Shown here: positions 34,262-43,236 of the stretch, in pieces
Numbering within the stretch: the stretch's first letter is position 1
How the letters are laid out: every line of letters starts with the position of its first letter
Source of the DNA: DASRFA01 sp035651755
Lineage (GTDB): Bacteria; Desulfobacterota; Binatia; UBA12015
Assembly (NCBI GenBank): GCA_035651755.1
Contig: DASRFA010000007.1
Location: 179,377-243,376 of the forward strand
DNA: 64,000 bases
Direction of reading: 5' to 3'
Program-made: the position numbers and the translations under genes
The notes under the pieces: model-generated
The model's input: only the letters and a program-made list of their open reading frames with translations
What the model was told of the DNA's origin: nothing
Database searches by the model: none

Positions 34262-35353
34262 ATGAAGACCGCGGGGAGAACGCGACCGCGACTGCGCGCC
34301 GTGGGCGACGCGAAGGCGGCGGGCGGCGAGGTGCCGAAGCGCGCGCCCGTCGCACCCATCGTCTCGCGCCACGACGCGTTTCGCGAGCGCCTGCGCGACC
34401 TCGATCGCATCGTCGAGCGGACGGCCGCCGAGAGCGGAGCGAGCCTCGCGACCGGCAGCCCCCTCGCGGACGCCGTCGAGCTCGCGCTCGACGGTTGGGC
34501 GCAGCTCGCGCGCGCGGTCGAGTCGGGCGCGCTGCTCGCGCTGCCCGGCCTCCGCAGCCGCGCGGCCCGCATCCCGGCGGTCGACGACTTCGGCTACGAC
34601 CGCGAGTTCGAGGCGTGGGTCGCGCCGGTCTTCCGGGCGCTCTACCGCGTGTGGTGGCGCGTCGACGTGGCCGGGCTCGAGCACCTTCCCGACTCGGGTC
34701 GCGCGCTCCTCGTCGCCAACCACTCGGGAGGCTTCTTCGCCTACGACGGCGCGATGCTGAAGATCGCGGTGCAGGACCAGCACCCCGCGCATCGCGCCCT
34801 CCGGCCTCTCGTCGACGACTTCGTCTACAATCTCCCGTTCCTGGGCGACTTCATGACCCGCTGCGGCGGCGTGCGAGCGTGTCCCGAGAACGCCGAGCGG
34901 CTCCTCGCGCGCGACGAGGCGGTCGTCGTGTTCCCCGAGGGCACGAAGGGCATCGGCAAGCTCTTCCGCGATCGCTATCGGCTCGCGCGCTTCGGGCGCG
35001 GCGGCTTCGTGCGGATCGCGCTCCGGACCCGAAGCCCGATCGTCCCGGTCGCGGTCATCGGCGGCGAGGAGATCCATCCGCTGCTCGCGCGCTGGGACTG
35101 GATGGCGCGCTTCGTCGGCCTCCCGTACTTCCCGCTCACGCCGACGTTCCCGTGGCTCGGGCTCCTCGGCGTCCTGCCCCTTCCGAGCAAGTGGCGCATC
35201 GAGGTCGGCGAGCCGATCGACTGGCGCGACCGCTACGGCCCCGACGCCGCTCGCGACCGGCTGCTCGTGAGCCGCCTGCGCGAAGAGGTCCGCGACCGCG
35301 TGCAGGAGCTCGTCCGCGGCGCGCTTGCACGTCGAGGTTCCGCGTTTTTCTGA
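34262..35353 (+). CDS. lysophospholipid acyltransferase family protein
   Basis: The 363-residue product has an N-terminal ~110-residue extension. The acyltransferase fold then follows: VANHSGGFFAYDGAML (the NHx..D catalytic region), CPENAERLLAR, VVFPEGTKG, and IVPVAVIGGEEIHPLL. The NHSG...DG variant resembles TMEM68/hemolysin-like acyltransferases more than classical PlsC. It probably acylates a glycerolipid at the membrane; the substrate is not deducible. The ATG starts 64 bases after the dehydrogenase pair, perhaps as part of the same unit. Confidence 0.85.
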   Translation: MKTAGRTRPRLRAVGDAKAAGGEVPKRAPVAPIVSRHDAFRERLRDLDRIVERTAAESGASLATGSPLADAVELALDGWAQLARAVESGALLALPGLRSRAARIPAVDDFGYDREFEAWVAPVFRALYRVWWRVDVAGLEHLPDSGRALLVANHSGGFFAYDGAMLKIAVQDQHPAHRALRPLVDDFVYNLPFLGDFMTRCGGVRACPENAERLLARDEAVVVFPEGTKGIGKLFRDRYRLARFGRGGFVRIALRTRSPIVPVAVIGGEEIHPLLARWDWMARFVGLPYFPLTPTFPWLGLLGVLPLPSKWRIEVGEPIDWRDRYGPDAARDRLLVSRLREEVRDRVQELVRGALARRGSAFF

Positions 35354-35373
35354 GCGTGTCTCGTCGGCATTTC

Positions 35374-35507
35374 GTGCCTGTGGCCGCCGCCGGGGCGGCG
35401 TGAGCCGGCCTTCGCTCCGGGTCTCGCTGCGCGGGAGCCGTGCGCCGCGAATTGTCTCATGAATCAAGGTGGGGGTGATCCATTGTCCGCTCGCTCGACA
35501 GTCGCTC
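35374..35507 (+). repeat. left arm of a long imperfect inverted repeat
   Basis: The arm contains GTGCCTGTGGCCGCC, CGCTCCGGGTCTCGCT, GAATTGTCTCATGAATCAAG and CTCGACAGTCGCT in that order. All four recur, with small changes, in the reverse complement of 35819-35959. No gene is present between 35354 and 36057. Confidence 0.75.
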
Positions 35508-35818
35508 CCGGCTCCGCTCACGCCGCCCCGGCGGCTCACGCCGGCACGGGCGTCCGAGCAACGCGTCCCGCAGGTCGCATCAGGACCGTCGCCAGGCGGT
35601 GTGAACCGCGGGTGCAGCGACGCCCCCGCTCAAGCCCAGCCCATCATCCCCCACAGGCGGGCGCGCGGACGCTCGAACGTACCGACGAGACGTGCCGCCG
35701 ACGGGGGTCGTTTGAACTGGGTGCTGCTCGCGGCACTCGGTGCTGCGCGACCGTTCGGCGCGGCGGCAGCACGACTTGCCACCGACGCAGCCGGAGGCGT
35801 GTTTGCGGGCAAGCGAGC

Positions 35819-35959
35819 GACTGTCGAACGAGCGGGACGATCACCCGCCCCCACCTTGATTCATGAAACAATTCGGGGCGCTCTTCCTCCCCCGCGAGCG
35901 AGACCCGGAGCGAGCGCCCGCAAACACGGCTCCGGCGGCCCACAGGCACTCCGAGACCG
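35819..35959 (-). repeat. right arm of a long imperfect inverted repeat
   Basis: The arm is complementary to 35374-35507 with a few indels: GTGCCTGTGGGCCGCC, CGCTCCGGGTCTCGCT, GAATTGTTTCATGAATCAAG and TTCGACAGTCGCT read on the minus strand. The ~310 bases between the arms hold no gene. The pair resembles a MITE or two copies of a dispersed repeat in opposite orientation. Confidence 0.75.
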
Positions 35960-35993
35960 ACGTCCGCCCACATCGGAAACGCCGCCAGACGCA

Positions 35994-36025
35994 AAGAAGG
36001 CCGCCCCTTTCGGAGCGGCCTTCTT
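35994..36025 (-). terminator. intrinsic terminator of the porin gene
   Basis: On the minus strand a 9-bp stem (GAAGGCCGC, 36023-36015, with 36004-35996) closes a ~10-base loop and is followed by a short T-rich run (TTCTTTGC). It lies about 35 bases after the porin stop. Confidence 0.65.
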
Positions 36026-36057
36026 CATCGGCGGCGGCGCGCGACGCGCGCGCCCGG

Positions 36058-37347
36058 CTAGAAGTAGTAGCCGAGCTCGATCGCGACCGTATCCTGGCCC
36101 TGCAGCTCGAACGACTTGTTCGCCGTGAACACGTTCTGGTTCGACTCGTCGTGGCGGTACTCCGCGCGCGTGTAGATGTACTGCGAGAGCATGTACTTCG
36201 CGTCGAAGGTGACCTCCCAGAGCTGCTGCTGAACGCCCGTGCGGGAGCCCTGCGCGTCCTCGAACCACTCGCCGCGGACCGCGAACATGAGCGGATTGAT
36301 CGGCTGGAAGGTGAGGATCCCGGCCATGCCGTCCCACGTCGAGTGCCGGCCCGGGTTCACCACGCTCGCCTCGTCCTCGCTCGCCCAGTCGCCGTTGAAG
36401 ATGAAGCTGAACTGATCGGTGAGCTTGACGTTCGCGACGACGTCGACGACGCCGCGCTTGTTCCGGTTGCAGCCATTGCCGCCCGGCAGGACGGCGTGCT
36501 CGGGATTGCACGGCTGCTCGGGCCCGTAGATCCCGTTCACGTACACCGAGACGCGATCGTTCGGGACGACCGCGAGCTGTCCGATCACGCTCGGGCTGTT
36601 GTTGTTGTCCTCGACGTCGTCCCAGCCCATCACCCCGCCCGCGGTGATGCTGACCATGTCGGTGATCGGGTAGGTCGCGAGGCCGCCGACGTGCGTGAAC
36701 GGGATCGCGAAGCCGAAGAGGTAGGAGCGCGACCAGTTCGGGTTGAGCCACGGCTCGATGACCTCGGCGCCGAGCAGCGTGACGAACTTGCCGCCCTTCA
36801 GGGTGAGGCCGTTCCCGATCGGGACGTTGTACATGACGTACGCGTCCTGGAGCTCGATCTCGTGGTGCTCCCACTGGGTGTCCGGAACGAAGCCGCTGCC
36901 GTTCCAGTCGGACTTGATGCGGCGGGCGATCCGGCCGGCGTCACCCTTCACGACCCACCCGAACTGTCCCTTCTCGGGGGTGGGGTTGTAGCCGAGGGTC
37001 AGCTGGAAGAGGCCGACGAAGTAGCGGCTGTGCCAGTTGTCCAGCGAGCGGAACGGCACCTTGAAGTTCGCCGGGTCGTTGAAGTCCCACTGGAACGCCG
37101 TCGAGAGGCCGGACCCGATCGTCAGGCCGCGCTTGTCGAACCACTTCTTGATGCCGTCCGCGGTGCGATCGAAATACTGGAGCGGCGGCACCGCCTTGAT
37201 CGCGGGCTCCTTCTCCTCTTCCTGCGTAACGTACGGCGCGGATTCCCCTTCGGTCGGCGCCAAAGGCTGCGCAATGGCGGCCGTTGCCCACAATGCGAGC
37301 AAGGCTCCGCCCAGAGTGGGAACGATCTTCCCCACACGAGTCGACAT
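36058..37347 (-). CDS. outer-membrane beta-barrel porin (BBP2-like)
   Basis: A GGAGGA box precedes the ATG at 37347. The 429-residue precursor has a signal peptide (GGALLALWATAAIAQ). The mature part alternates hydrophobic and polar residues in about 16 strands (GLTIGSGLSTAFQWDF, SRYFVGLFQLTLGYNP, SYLFGFAIPFTHVGG) and ends in IELGYYF, the terminal aromatic typical of BAM substrates. Families such as OmpL/BBP2 porins have this layout. The ligand is unknown. The gene is transcribed away from btuF and ends with a clear terminator. Confidence 0.8.
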   Translation of the reverse strand: MSTRVGKIVPTLGGALLALWATAAIAQPLAPTEGESAPYVTQEEEKEPAIKAVPPLQYFDRTADGIKKWFDKRGLTIGSGLSTAFQWDFNDPANFKVPFRSLDNWHSRYFVGLFQLTLGYNPTPEKGQFGWVVKGDAGRIARRIKSDWNGSGFVPDTQWEHHEIELQDAYVMYNVPIGNGLTLKGGKFVTLLGAEVIEPWLNPNWSRSYLFGFAIPFTHVGGLATYPITDMVSITAGGVMGWDDVEDNNNSPSVIGQLAVVPNDRVSVYVNGIYGPEQPCNPEHAVLPGGNGCNRNKRGVVDVVANVKLTDQFSFIFNGDWASEDEASVVNPGRHSTWDGMAGILTFQPINPLMFAVRGEWFEDAQGSRTGVQQQLWEVTFDAKYMLSQYIYTRAEYRHDESNQNVFTANKSFELQGQDTVAIELGYYF

Positions 37348-37430
37348 GTTCGTCCTCCTCTCGTCCCGCCCATCCAGGGACCCCGGGTTCACGCCACCAC
37401 TGCCCTGGATCCGGTCGACGCTGACCCCGT

Positions 37431-37458
37431 TTTGTAACAGCGTGTCGGCCAAAAGCAA
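37431..37458 (-). promoter_or_regulatory. possible porin promoter
   Basis: On the minus strand TTGCTT (37458-37453) and TACAAA (37436-37431) are 16 bases apart, giving an ~80-base leader before the porin ATG. The match is moderate. Confidence 0.35.
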
Positions 37459-37594
37459 TAAGTCGGGCATCGCCGCAATGAAGCCGCGGCAGTCGGCCGA
37501 GCAACCGCTGGGCCAGGCGTCCGTCGCCGCCGGATTCGCGCGAATTCCGGGTGGAGCCGGCGGGTGGGGCCCGACGCCCGCCGAAAATTGAGGC

Positions 37595-37712
37595 GTTTCC
37601 GTGCCCGCGCTCGAGGCAGGATCGCGCCGCAGCGACCGCGGCAGCCGACCGCCGGCCGCGCGACGGCGACGCCGAGCCGCCGCGGTCAGGACTCCGGCAG
37701 CGCCGCTGTCGG
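37595..37712 (+). promoter_or_regulatory. candidate degenerate cobalamin riboswitch (weak)
   Basis: Ahead of the btuF-like gene, GCCGCAGCGACCGCGG (near 37625) and GAGCCGCCGCGGTCAGGACT (near 37674), followed by CCGGCAG, partly resemble the core and the B12-box-like 3' end of cobalamin riboswitches. The conserved GGGAA and GGTG...AATCC segments cannot be recognised, so this is only a suggestion from position. Nothing else is seen between 37348 and 37755 apart from the porin promoter. Confidence 0.2.
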
Positions 37713-37755
37713 CTCCTTGACGGGGGCTTCGCGCGACCCGTATCGCGCCCGGACG

Positions 37756-38700
37756 GTGATCCGACTTGGATCGCAGCTCCCTCGGACGCGGGTGGCCGTC
37801 CGCGTCGCGGCCGCGGCGGCCGCTCTTCTGGCCGCGGTCGGTTCCTCCGACATCACGCGGGCAGAGCCCGCGACCGCATCGGCCTCACCGGCTCCTCCCC
37901 CGGGCGGGGCCCGCCGCATCGTGTCGCTCGCGCCGTCGGTGACGGAGACGGTCTTCGCGCTCGGGGAGGAGGCGCGCCTGGTCGCGGTCTCGGACTTCTG
38001 CGACTATCCCCCGGCCGCGCAGCGCCTGCCGCGCGCCGGAAGCTACTTGACGCCGAGCGTGGAGACGATCGTCGCGCTCCGTCCGGACGCCGTCGTCGGC
38101 GTGCCGACGCCGGGAAATCGCCCGTCGGTCGAGCGCCTGCGCGCGCTCGGCGTGAACGTCGTCCTGGTCGGCGAGACGACCATCGCGGACGCCTTCGACG
38201 CGATGCGGACGGTGGGGCGCTGGGTCGACCGTGAAGCCGACGCCGAGGCGCTCGTCGCCCGCCTGGAGCGCGAGCTGGCGGAGGTCCGCGAGCGCACCGC
38301 CGCGCGTCCGCGCCGGCGCGTCCTCTTCGTCGTCGGACACGATCCGCTCGTCGTCGCGGGAAGCGGCCTCTTCATCGACGAGCTGATCGACGTGGCGGGC
38401 GGGCGGAACGTCGCGGCGGGCGGGTCGCAGCGCTGGCCTCGGCTGTCGCTCGAGACGGTCGTCGCCGAGGCGCCCGACGTGATCGTCGACGGCGCGATGG
38501 GCTCGGAAGGCGGCGCCGCGCTCACGGCGTGGTGGGAGCCCTACCGCTCCGTTCCCGCGGTGCGCGAGGGCCGACTCCGGGCGCAGCACAGCGACGCGCT
38601 CCTCCGCCCCGGCCCGCGGCTCGCCGAGGCGGCGCGCCAGCTCGAGGCGCTCGTCTGGCAGGACTCCTCGCCGCCCGCGACCGCAGGGGCGGCTCGGTGA
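37756..38700 (+). CDS. btuF: ABC transporter substrate-binding protein (cobalamin/siderophore type)
   Basis: A BtuF/FhuD-type class III binding protein. A signal segment (VAVRVAAAAAALLAAVG) precedes RIVSLAPSVTETVFALGEEA, the hallmark of the family. VSDFCDYPPAAQRLPRAGSY and LRPDAVVGV follow, a central long helix (DREADAEALVARLERELAEV) joins the lobes, and the C-lobe has DVAGGRNVAAGG and PDVIVDG. The start is uncertain: GTG 37756 is taken, and GTG codons nearer the signal peptide are possible. The stop overlaps the permease GTG. Cobalamin is favoured over iron-siderophore by the SDFCDYP region; this is not certain. Confidence 0.75.
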   Translation: MIRLGSQLPRTRVAVRVAAAAAALLAAVGSSDITRAEPATASASPAPPPGGARRIVSLAPSVTETVFALGEEARLVAVSDFCDYPPAAQRLPRAGSYLTPSVETIVALRPDAVVGVPTPGNRPSVERLRALGVNVVLVGETTIADAFDAMRTVGRWVDREADAEALVARLERELAEVRERTAARPRRRVLFVVGHDPLVVAGSGLFIDELIDVAGGRNVAAGGSQRWPRLSLETVVAEAPDVIVDGAMGSEGGAALTAWWEPYRSVPAVREGRLRAQHSDALLRPGPRLAEAARQLEALVWQDSSPPATAGAAR

Positions 38701-39767
38701 GCGCGCGCGCGGAGCCGGAGGCGGCCAGCCTCCGCTCGGGTGCGGGCGGCGCGCTCGCGCTCCACGCCACCGGCGCATCGCTGCTCGCCGTCACCATGCT
38801 GGCCGCGCTCGCGATCGGGCCGGTCGCGCTCGATCCGATCGCGGCGTGGCGGGCGGCGTCGGACGACCCGGCGCACATCATCCTCGTCGGGGCGCGCGCG
38901 CCACGCATCCTCCTCGCCGCGCTCGTCGGGGGAGCGCTCGGCGTCGGCGGCGCCTCGCTGCAGGCGCTGCTGCGAAACCCGCTCGCCTGCCCGCACGTGC
39001 TCGGCATCTCGGGCGGCGCGGCGCTCCTCGGGATCGTCGCGATGATCGCGACGCCGCTCGCGAGCGCGAGCGCGCTGCTCGGCGGCCAGGCGGCGCTCAT
39101 GCTCGTGCCGGCGGCGGCTTTCGCCGGCGGGCTCGTGACCGCGGCGCTCGTCCAGGAGGTCGCGGCCGCGACCGGGCGCGTGAGCCCGTACACGCTCCTC
39201 CTGACCGGCGTCGTCTTCAACGCCTTCGCGGCCGCGGTCATCACGTTCATCAACACGCTCGCCGACTTCTATCGGTCGAGCGGGATCCTCTCGTGGGTGG
39301 TCGGGACGGTCACGGTGCGCGGCGGGGCGTGGACCGTCGTGGCGGCGGCGACGCTCGCGGCCGGTCTCGTCCTCCTCCTCGCGAGCGCGCGCGACCTGAA
39401 CGCGCTCGCTCTCGGTGACGAGGGCGCGGCGAGCCTCGGCGTCGACGTCGACCGCACGCGCCGGCACGTGTACCTCGCGGTCGCGCTGCTGGTGGCGGGC
39501 GCGGTGCCGGTCTCCGGGATGATCGGCTTCGTCGGCCTGATCGTGCCGCACGTCGTGCGGCTCGCCGTCGGCTCCGATCAGCGGCGCGTGCTCCCGGGCT
39601 CGCTGTGGGGCGGGGCGGTCTTTCTGGTCGCGGCCGACACGGTGGCGCGCTCGGTCCTCGGCGCGACCGAGCTGCCGGTCGGCGTGATCACGGCGCTCTC
39701 GGGCGGACCGTTCTTCCTGTATCTCCTCCGCCGCCAGGGGCGGCGTGCGCTCGCGGGCGAAGCGTGA
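38697..39767 (+). CDS. btuC: ABC transporter permease, FecCD/BtuC family
   Basis: The 356-residue permease has about ten transmembrane helices. Family motifs include RAPRILLAALVGGALGVGGA, LQALLRNPLACPHVLGISGGA, and ALGDEGAASLGVDVDRTR with SGMIGFVGLIVPHVVRL, which forms the coupling region for the ATPase. The GTG overlaps the btuF stop, and its own TGA overlaps the btuD GTG, so the three are translationally coupled. It imports cobalamin or a ferric siderophore. Confidence 0.85.
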   Translation: MSARAEPEAASLRSGAGGALALHATGASLLAVTMLAALAIGPVALDPIAAWRAASDDPAHIILVGARAPRILLAALVGGALGVGGASLQALLRNPLACPHVLGISGGAALLGIVAMIATPLASASALLGGQAALMLVPAAAFAGGLVTAALVQEVAAATGRVSPYTLLLTGVVFNAFAAAVITFINTLADFYRSSGILSWVVGTVTVRGGAWTVVAAATLAAGLVLLLASARDLNALALGDEGAASLGVDVDRTRRHVYLAVALLVAGAVPVSGMIGFVGLIVPHVVRLAVGSDQRRVLPGSLWGGAVFLVAADTVARSVLGATELPVGVITALSGGPFFLYLLRRQGRRALAGEA

Positions 39768-40567
39768 ACGCGCTCGCCGCGCGCGGGGTCGGGGTCCGCT
39801 ACGGCGCGCGCGTCGCGCTCCGCGCGGTCGACGCGTCGGTCGCCCCCGGCGAGGTGGTCGGGGTGATCGGCCCCAACGGGTCCGGCAAGTCGACGCTCGT
39901 GCGCGTCCTCGCCGGCGTCCGCGCGCCCGACGAGGGCGCGGTCGCGCTCGACGGCCGGCCCCTCGACGCGGTGCCGAGCCGCGAGCGCGCGCGCACGATC
40001 GCGCTCGTGCCGCAGGAGACGCACGTCGCGTTTCCGATGACGGTGCGCGACCTCGTGCTGCTCGGCCGCGCGCCCCACACGGGCCGCTTCGGATGGGAGC
40101 ACGCGGGCGACCTCCGCGCCGCCGACGACGCGATGGTGCGGACCGACACCCGCGCCCTCGCCGGTCGCATGCTCGACGAGATCTCGGGCGGCGAGCGCCA
40201 GCGCGTCGTCCTCGCGCGCGCGCTCGCGCAGGAGCCGCGCATCCTCCTCCTGGACGAGCCGACCGCGTTCCTCGACCTCCGCCACGCCGTCCTCCTCCTG
40301 GACCTCGTCCGCGATCTCTGCCGCGAGCGCGACCTGGCCGTGGTGCTCGTCGTCCACGACCTCAACCTCGCCGCGATGTACTGCGACCGCCTCGTGCTCC
40401 TGTCGAAAGGAGAGGTGCACGCCACTGGAGCCCCCGCGGAGGTCCTCAGCTACGCCCGCCTGTGCGAGGTCTACGAGACCGAGCTCTACGTCGCGCCCAA
40501 CGACGTCACCGGGCAGACCGTCGTGCTCCCGCTGTCGCGCGAGCACCGCGCACGGCTCGGGCGCTGA
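39764..40567 (+). CDS. btuD: ABC transporter ATP-binding protein
   Basis: A 267-residue ATPase with Walker A GPNGSGKST (~34-42), Q-loop LVPQETHVAFPMTVRDLVLLGR, signature EISGGERQRVVLARALAQ, Walker B ILLLDEPTAFLDL and H-loop VVHDLNLAAMYCDRLVLL. It powers the permease encoded upstream. The last gene of the operon, it ends ~50 bases before nuoA; a weak stem in that gap may separate the units. Confidence 0.85.
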   Translation: MNALAARGVGVRYGARVALRAVDASVAPGEVVGVIGPNGSGKSTLVRVLAGVRAPDEGAVALDGRPLDAVPSRERARTIALVPQETHVAFPMTVRDLVLLGRAPHTGRFGWEHAGDLRAADDAMVRTDTRALAGRMLDEISGGERQRVVLARALAQEPRILLLDEPTAFLDLRHAVLLLDLVRDLCRERDLAVVLVVHDLNLAAMYCDRLVLLSKGEVHATGAPAEVLSYARLCEVYETELYVAPNDVTGQTVVLPLSREHRARLGR

Positions 40568-40616
40568 TCCGCGGCACGCCGAATTGACTGGGGCGGAGAG
40601 GGGGTGGTAAGTCCCC

Positions 40617-41033
40617 TTGGTTCAGGATTTCCCGAGAAAAACCTTGAATTTCCAGTTCGCCAACGTCCTCGTCTTCCTGCTCCTGGGCGCGATCACGGCC
40701 GGTCTCATGCTCGGCCTCGGCTGGCTCCTCCGGCCGTCGAACCCGGAAGCGCGGAAGCTCTCGACCTACGAGTGCGGCGAGCCCCCGTCGGGGAGCGCGT
40801 GGATCAACTTCAACATCCGCTTCTATCTGATCGCGCTGATCTTCGTGATCTTCGACGTCGAGGTCGCGTTCGTCTACCCGGTGGCGGTGGCGTTCCGTGA
40901 ATACGTCTTGAGCGGCCGAGGCCTTCTCGCCCTCGGCGAGCTGCTCGTGTTCGTCGGCATCCTCTTCGTCGGTCTCGTCTACGTGTGGGCGAAGCAAGAC
41001 CTGGAGTGGCTGAAGCGGGTGGCGCGCGGCTAG
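40617..41033 (+). CDS. nuoA: NADH-quinone oxidoreductase subunit A
   Basis: The 138-residue subunit has three transmembrane helices and the conserved STYECGEPPSGSAWINFNIR loop, then IFVIFDVEVAFVYP. It belongs to the membrane arm of Complex I near the quinone site. The TTG at 40617 is used; GAGAGGGGGTGG lies just upstream. A second TTG at 40644 is possible. First gene of the eleven-gene operon. Confidence 0.95.
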   Translation: MVQDFPRKTLNFQFANVLVFLLLGAITAGLMLGLGWLLRPSNPEARKLSTYECGEPPSGSAWINFNIRFYLIALIFVIFDVEVAFVYPVAVAFREYVLSGRGLLALGELLVFVGILFVGLVYVWAKQDLEWLKRVARG

Positions 41034-41055
41034 GCCGCTCGGAAGAGGATCGTCG

Positions 41056-41565
41056 ATGTCTTTGATCAACAGCGTCCCGGAGACCGTCGTCACGGCGAAG
41101 GTCGACGAGGTGCTCAACTGGACCCGAAAATCTTCGGTCTGGTACATGCTGTTCGGGCTCGCCTGCTGCGCGATCGAGATGATGCAGACCGGCGGCCCGC
41201 GCTCCGACCTCGACCGCTTCGGCGCGGTACCGCGCGCGACGCCGCGCGTCTCCGACCTCATCATCGTGTCCGGCACGCTCACGCTGAAGATGGCCCTCCG
41301 GACGAAGCTCCTCTACGAGCAGATGCCCGAGCCGCGCTACGTGATCTCGATGGGGAGCTGCGCCAACTGCGGCGGGCTCTTCCAGCTCGCCTACTCGGTG
41401 TGCGACGGCGTCGACAAGGTGATCCCGGTCGACGTGTACGTGCCCGGCTGCCCGCCGCGGCCCGAGGCGCTCACCGAGGGCCTGCTGAAGCTGCAGGAGA
41501 AGATCCAGCAGGAGCGCTGGCTCGTCCGGAAGTCGGACGCCGACGTCGCGGAAGCGGCGGCCTGA
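41056..41565 (+). CDS. nuoB: NADH-quinone oxidoreductase subunit B
   Basis: This 169-residue subunit carries cluster N2, which reduces the quinone. The four ligands are Cys37 and Cys38 (FGLACCAIEMM), Cys102 (GSCANCGG) and Cys132 (VPGCPPRPEAL). DLDRFGAVPRATPRVSD lies between. The ATG follows nuoA after 22 bases with a GGAAGAGGA box. Confidence 0.97.
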   Translation: MSLINSVPETVVTAKVDEVLNWTRKSSVWYMLFGLACCAIEMMQTGGPRSDLDRFGAVPRATPRVSDLIIVSGTLTLKMALRTKLLYEQMPEPRYVISMGSCANCGGLFQLAYSVCDGVDKVIPVDVYVPGCPPRPEALTEGLLKLQEKIQQERWLVRKSDADVAEAAA

Positions 41566-41566
41566 C

Positions 41567-42064
41567 GTGGACGTCGGCGAGATCCACCGCCGCCTCCGCG
41601 ACCGGTTCGAGAACGCCGTCGCGCCGGAGGTGAAGCCCGGGGAATGGCCGGTGGTGCAGGTGCAGGCGCCGCTCGTGGCCGAGGTCGGGCGCTTTCTGCG
41701 CGACGACCCCGACCTCGCGTTCGACTGCCTGTCGAACCTGTCGGGCGTCGACCGGAAGGCCGCCGACGAGATCGAGGTCTGGTACCACCTCATGTCCTAC
41801 CGGCACCGTCATCAGATCGCTCTCGTGGCGGCGACGCCGCGGCCCGATCCCGTCATGCCGACGGTGTCGCACCTCTGGCCGATCGCGAACTGGCTCGAGC
41901 GCGAGTGCTTCGACCTCCTCGGCGTGAGCTTCACCGAGCACCCCGACCTGCGGCGGATCCTCATGCCGGAGGACTGGGTCGGCCACCCGCTCCGCAAGGA
42001 CTTCGTCGAGCCCGACGAGTACCACGGGATCTCCACGCGCCGAGAGAGCCTCTTGAAGCTATGA
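41567..42064 (+). CDS. nuoC: NADH-quinone oxidoreductase subunit C
   Basis: A 165-residue hydrophilic subunit of the quinone-binding connecting module (30 kDa type). The family signature is ERECFDLLGVSFTEHPDLRR, then ILMPEDWVGHPLRKDF. The GTG lies one base after the nuoB stop; the end overlaps the nuoD ATG. C and D are separate genes, unlike the fused nuoCD of E. coli. Confidence 0.96.
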   Translation: MDVGEIHRRLRDRFENAVAPEVKPGEWPVVQVQAPLVAEVGRFLRDDPDLAFDCLSNLSGVDRKAADEIEVWYHLMSYRHRHQIALVAATPRPDPVMPTVSHLWPIANWLERECFDLLGVSFTEHPDLRRILMPEDWVGHPLRKDFVEPDEYHGISTRRESLLKL

Positions 42065-43218
42065 GCCACGCGATCGACGTCGACATCGAGCGCCAGACCC
42101 CGGGCGGCCTCGAGACCGAGGAGATGACCCTGAACATGGGTCCGCAGCACCCGTCGACGCACGGCGTGCTGCGCTTCGTCGTGAAGGCGGACGGCGAGGT
42201 CATGCGCCGGGCGATCCCGGACATCGGCTACCTCCACCGCTCGATCGAGAAGATCGCCGAGAAGGTCGGCTACCACGGCTTCATGCCGTACACCGACCGG
42301 GTCGACTACGTGTCCGCGATGCAGTGCAACCAGGGCTGGGCGATGGCGTGCGAGGCGCTCGCCGGCATCCAGGTGCCGCGACGCGGAGAGTACTGCCGCG
42401 TGATCGCGTCCGAGTTCGGGCGGCTCGCGAGCCACCTGCTGTCCGTCGGCGCGACCGGCATGGACATCGGCGCCGTCACGCCCTTCACGCATGCGATCCG
42501 CGAGCGCGAGTACATCAACGACATCCTGGAAGAGCTCTGCGGCGCCCGCCTGACGTTCAACTACATGCGGATCGGCGGCTGCGCCTGGGACGTCCCGCCC
42601 GGGTTCGTCAAGCGCGCGACCGCCTTCCTCGACCGCTTCGAGCCGCTCATCGACGAGTACAACGAGCTCATCTCGTTCAACAAGATCTACGTCGAGCGCC
42701 TCGCCAACGTCGCGGTCATCCCGCGCGAGATGGCGATCGCGTGGAACCTCGTCGGCCCGAACCTGCGCGGCTCCGGAATCCGGTACGACGTGCGGAAGGA
42801 CGTGCCGTACTCGGTGTATCCGGAGTTCGAGTTCGACGTGCCGGTCGGCACCGGCGAGCGCGGGACGCTCGGCGACTCGTACGACCGCTACATGGTCCGG
42901 ATGCGCGAGCTGAAGGAGAGCTGCCGCATCCTGCGACAGGCGCTCGGCGGCATCCCGGCCGGGCCGGTGATCGCGAAGGTGCCGCGCAACTTCAAGCCGC
43001 CCGCGGGCGAGGTCCACGTTCGGGTCGAGGCGTCGCGCGGCGACATGGGCTGGTTCGTCGTCAGCGACGGCACCGCCTTCCCGTACCGCGTCCACATCCG
43101 CACCGGCTCGTACGCCGCGATGGCGATCATCGAGGAGCTCAGCAAGGGCCTCATGATCGCGGATCTCGTCGCGGTCATCGCGTCGCTCGACATCGTCGCC
43201 CCCGAAGTGGACCGGTAG
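42061..43218 (+). CDS. nuoD: NADH-quinone oxidoreductase subunit D
   Basis: A 385-residue 49-kDa-type subunit that forms the quinone pocket with NuoB. NMGPQHPSTHGVLRFV is the conserved N-terminal loop with the quinone-contacting His. IGYLHRSIEKIAE, YTDRVDYVSAM, ASEFGRLASHL and the terminal SLDIVAPEVDR are typical. The [NiFe]-hydrogenase metal cysteines are absent, as expected for Complex I. nuoH follows after 18 bases; no nuoE, F or G lies between. Confidence 0.97.
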   Translation: MSHAIDVDIERQTPGGLETEEMTLNMGPQHPSTHGVLRFVVKADGEVMRRAIPDIGYLHRSIEKIAEKVGYHGFMPYTDRVDYVSAMQCNQGWAMACEALAGIQVPRRGEYCRVIASEFGRLASHLLSVGATGMDIGAVTPFTHAIREREYINDILEELCGARLTFNYMRIGGCAWDVPPGFVKRATAFLDRFEPLIDEYNELISFNKIYVERLANVAVIPREMAIAWNLVGPNLRGSGIRYDVRKDVPYSVYPEFEFDVPVGTGERGTLGDSYDRYMVRMRELKESCRILRQALGGIPAGPVIAKVPRNFKPPAGEVHVRVEASRGDMGWFVVSDGTAFPYRVHIRTGSYAAMAIIEELSKGLMIADLVAVIASLDIVAPEVDR

Positions 43219-43236
43219 CAGCGAAACGGAACGGAA

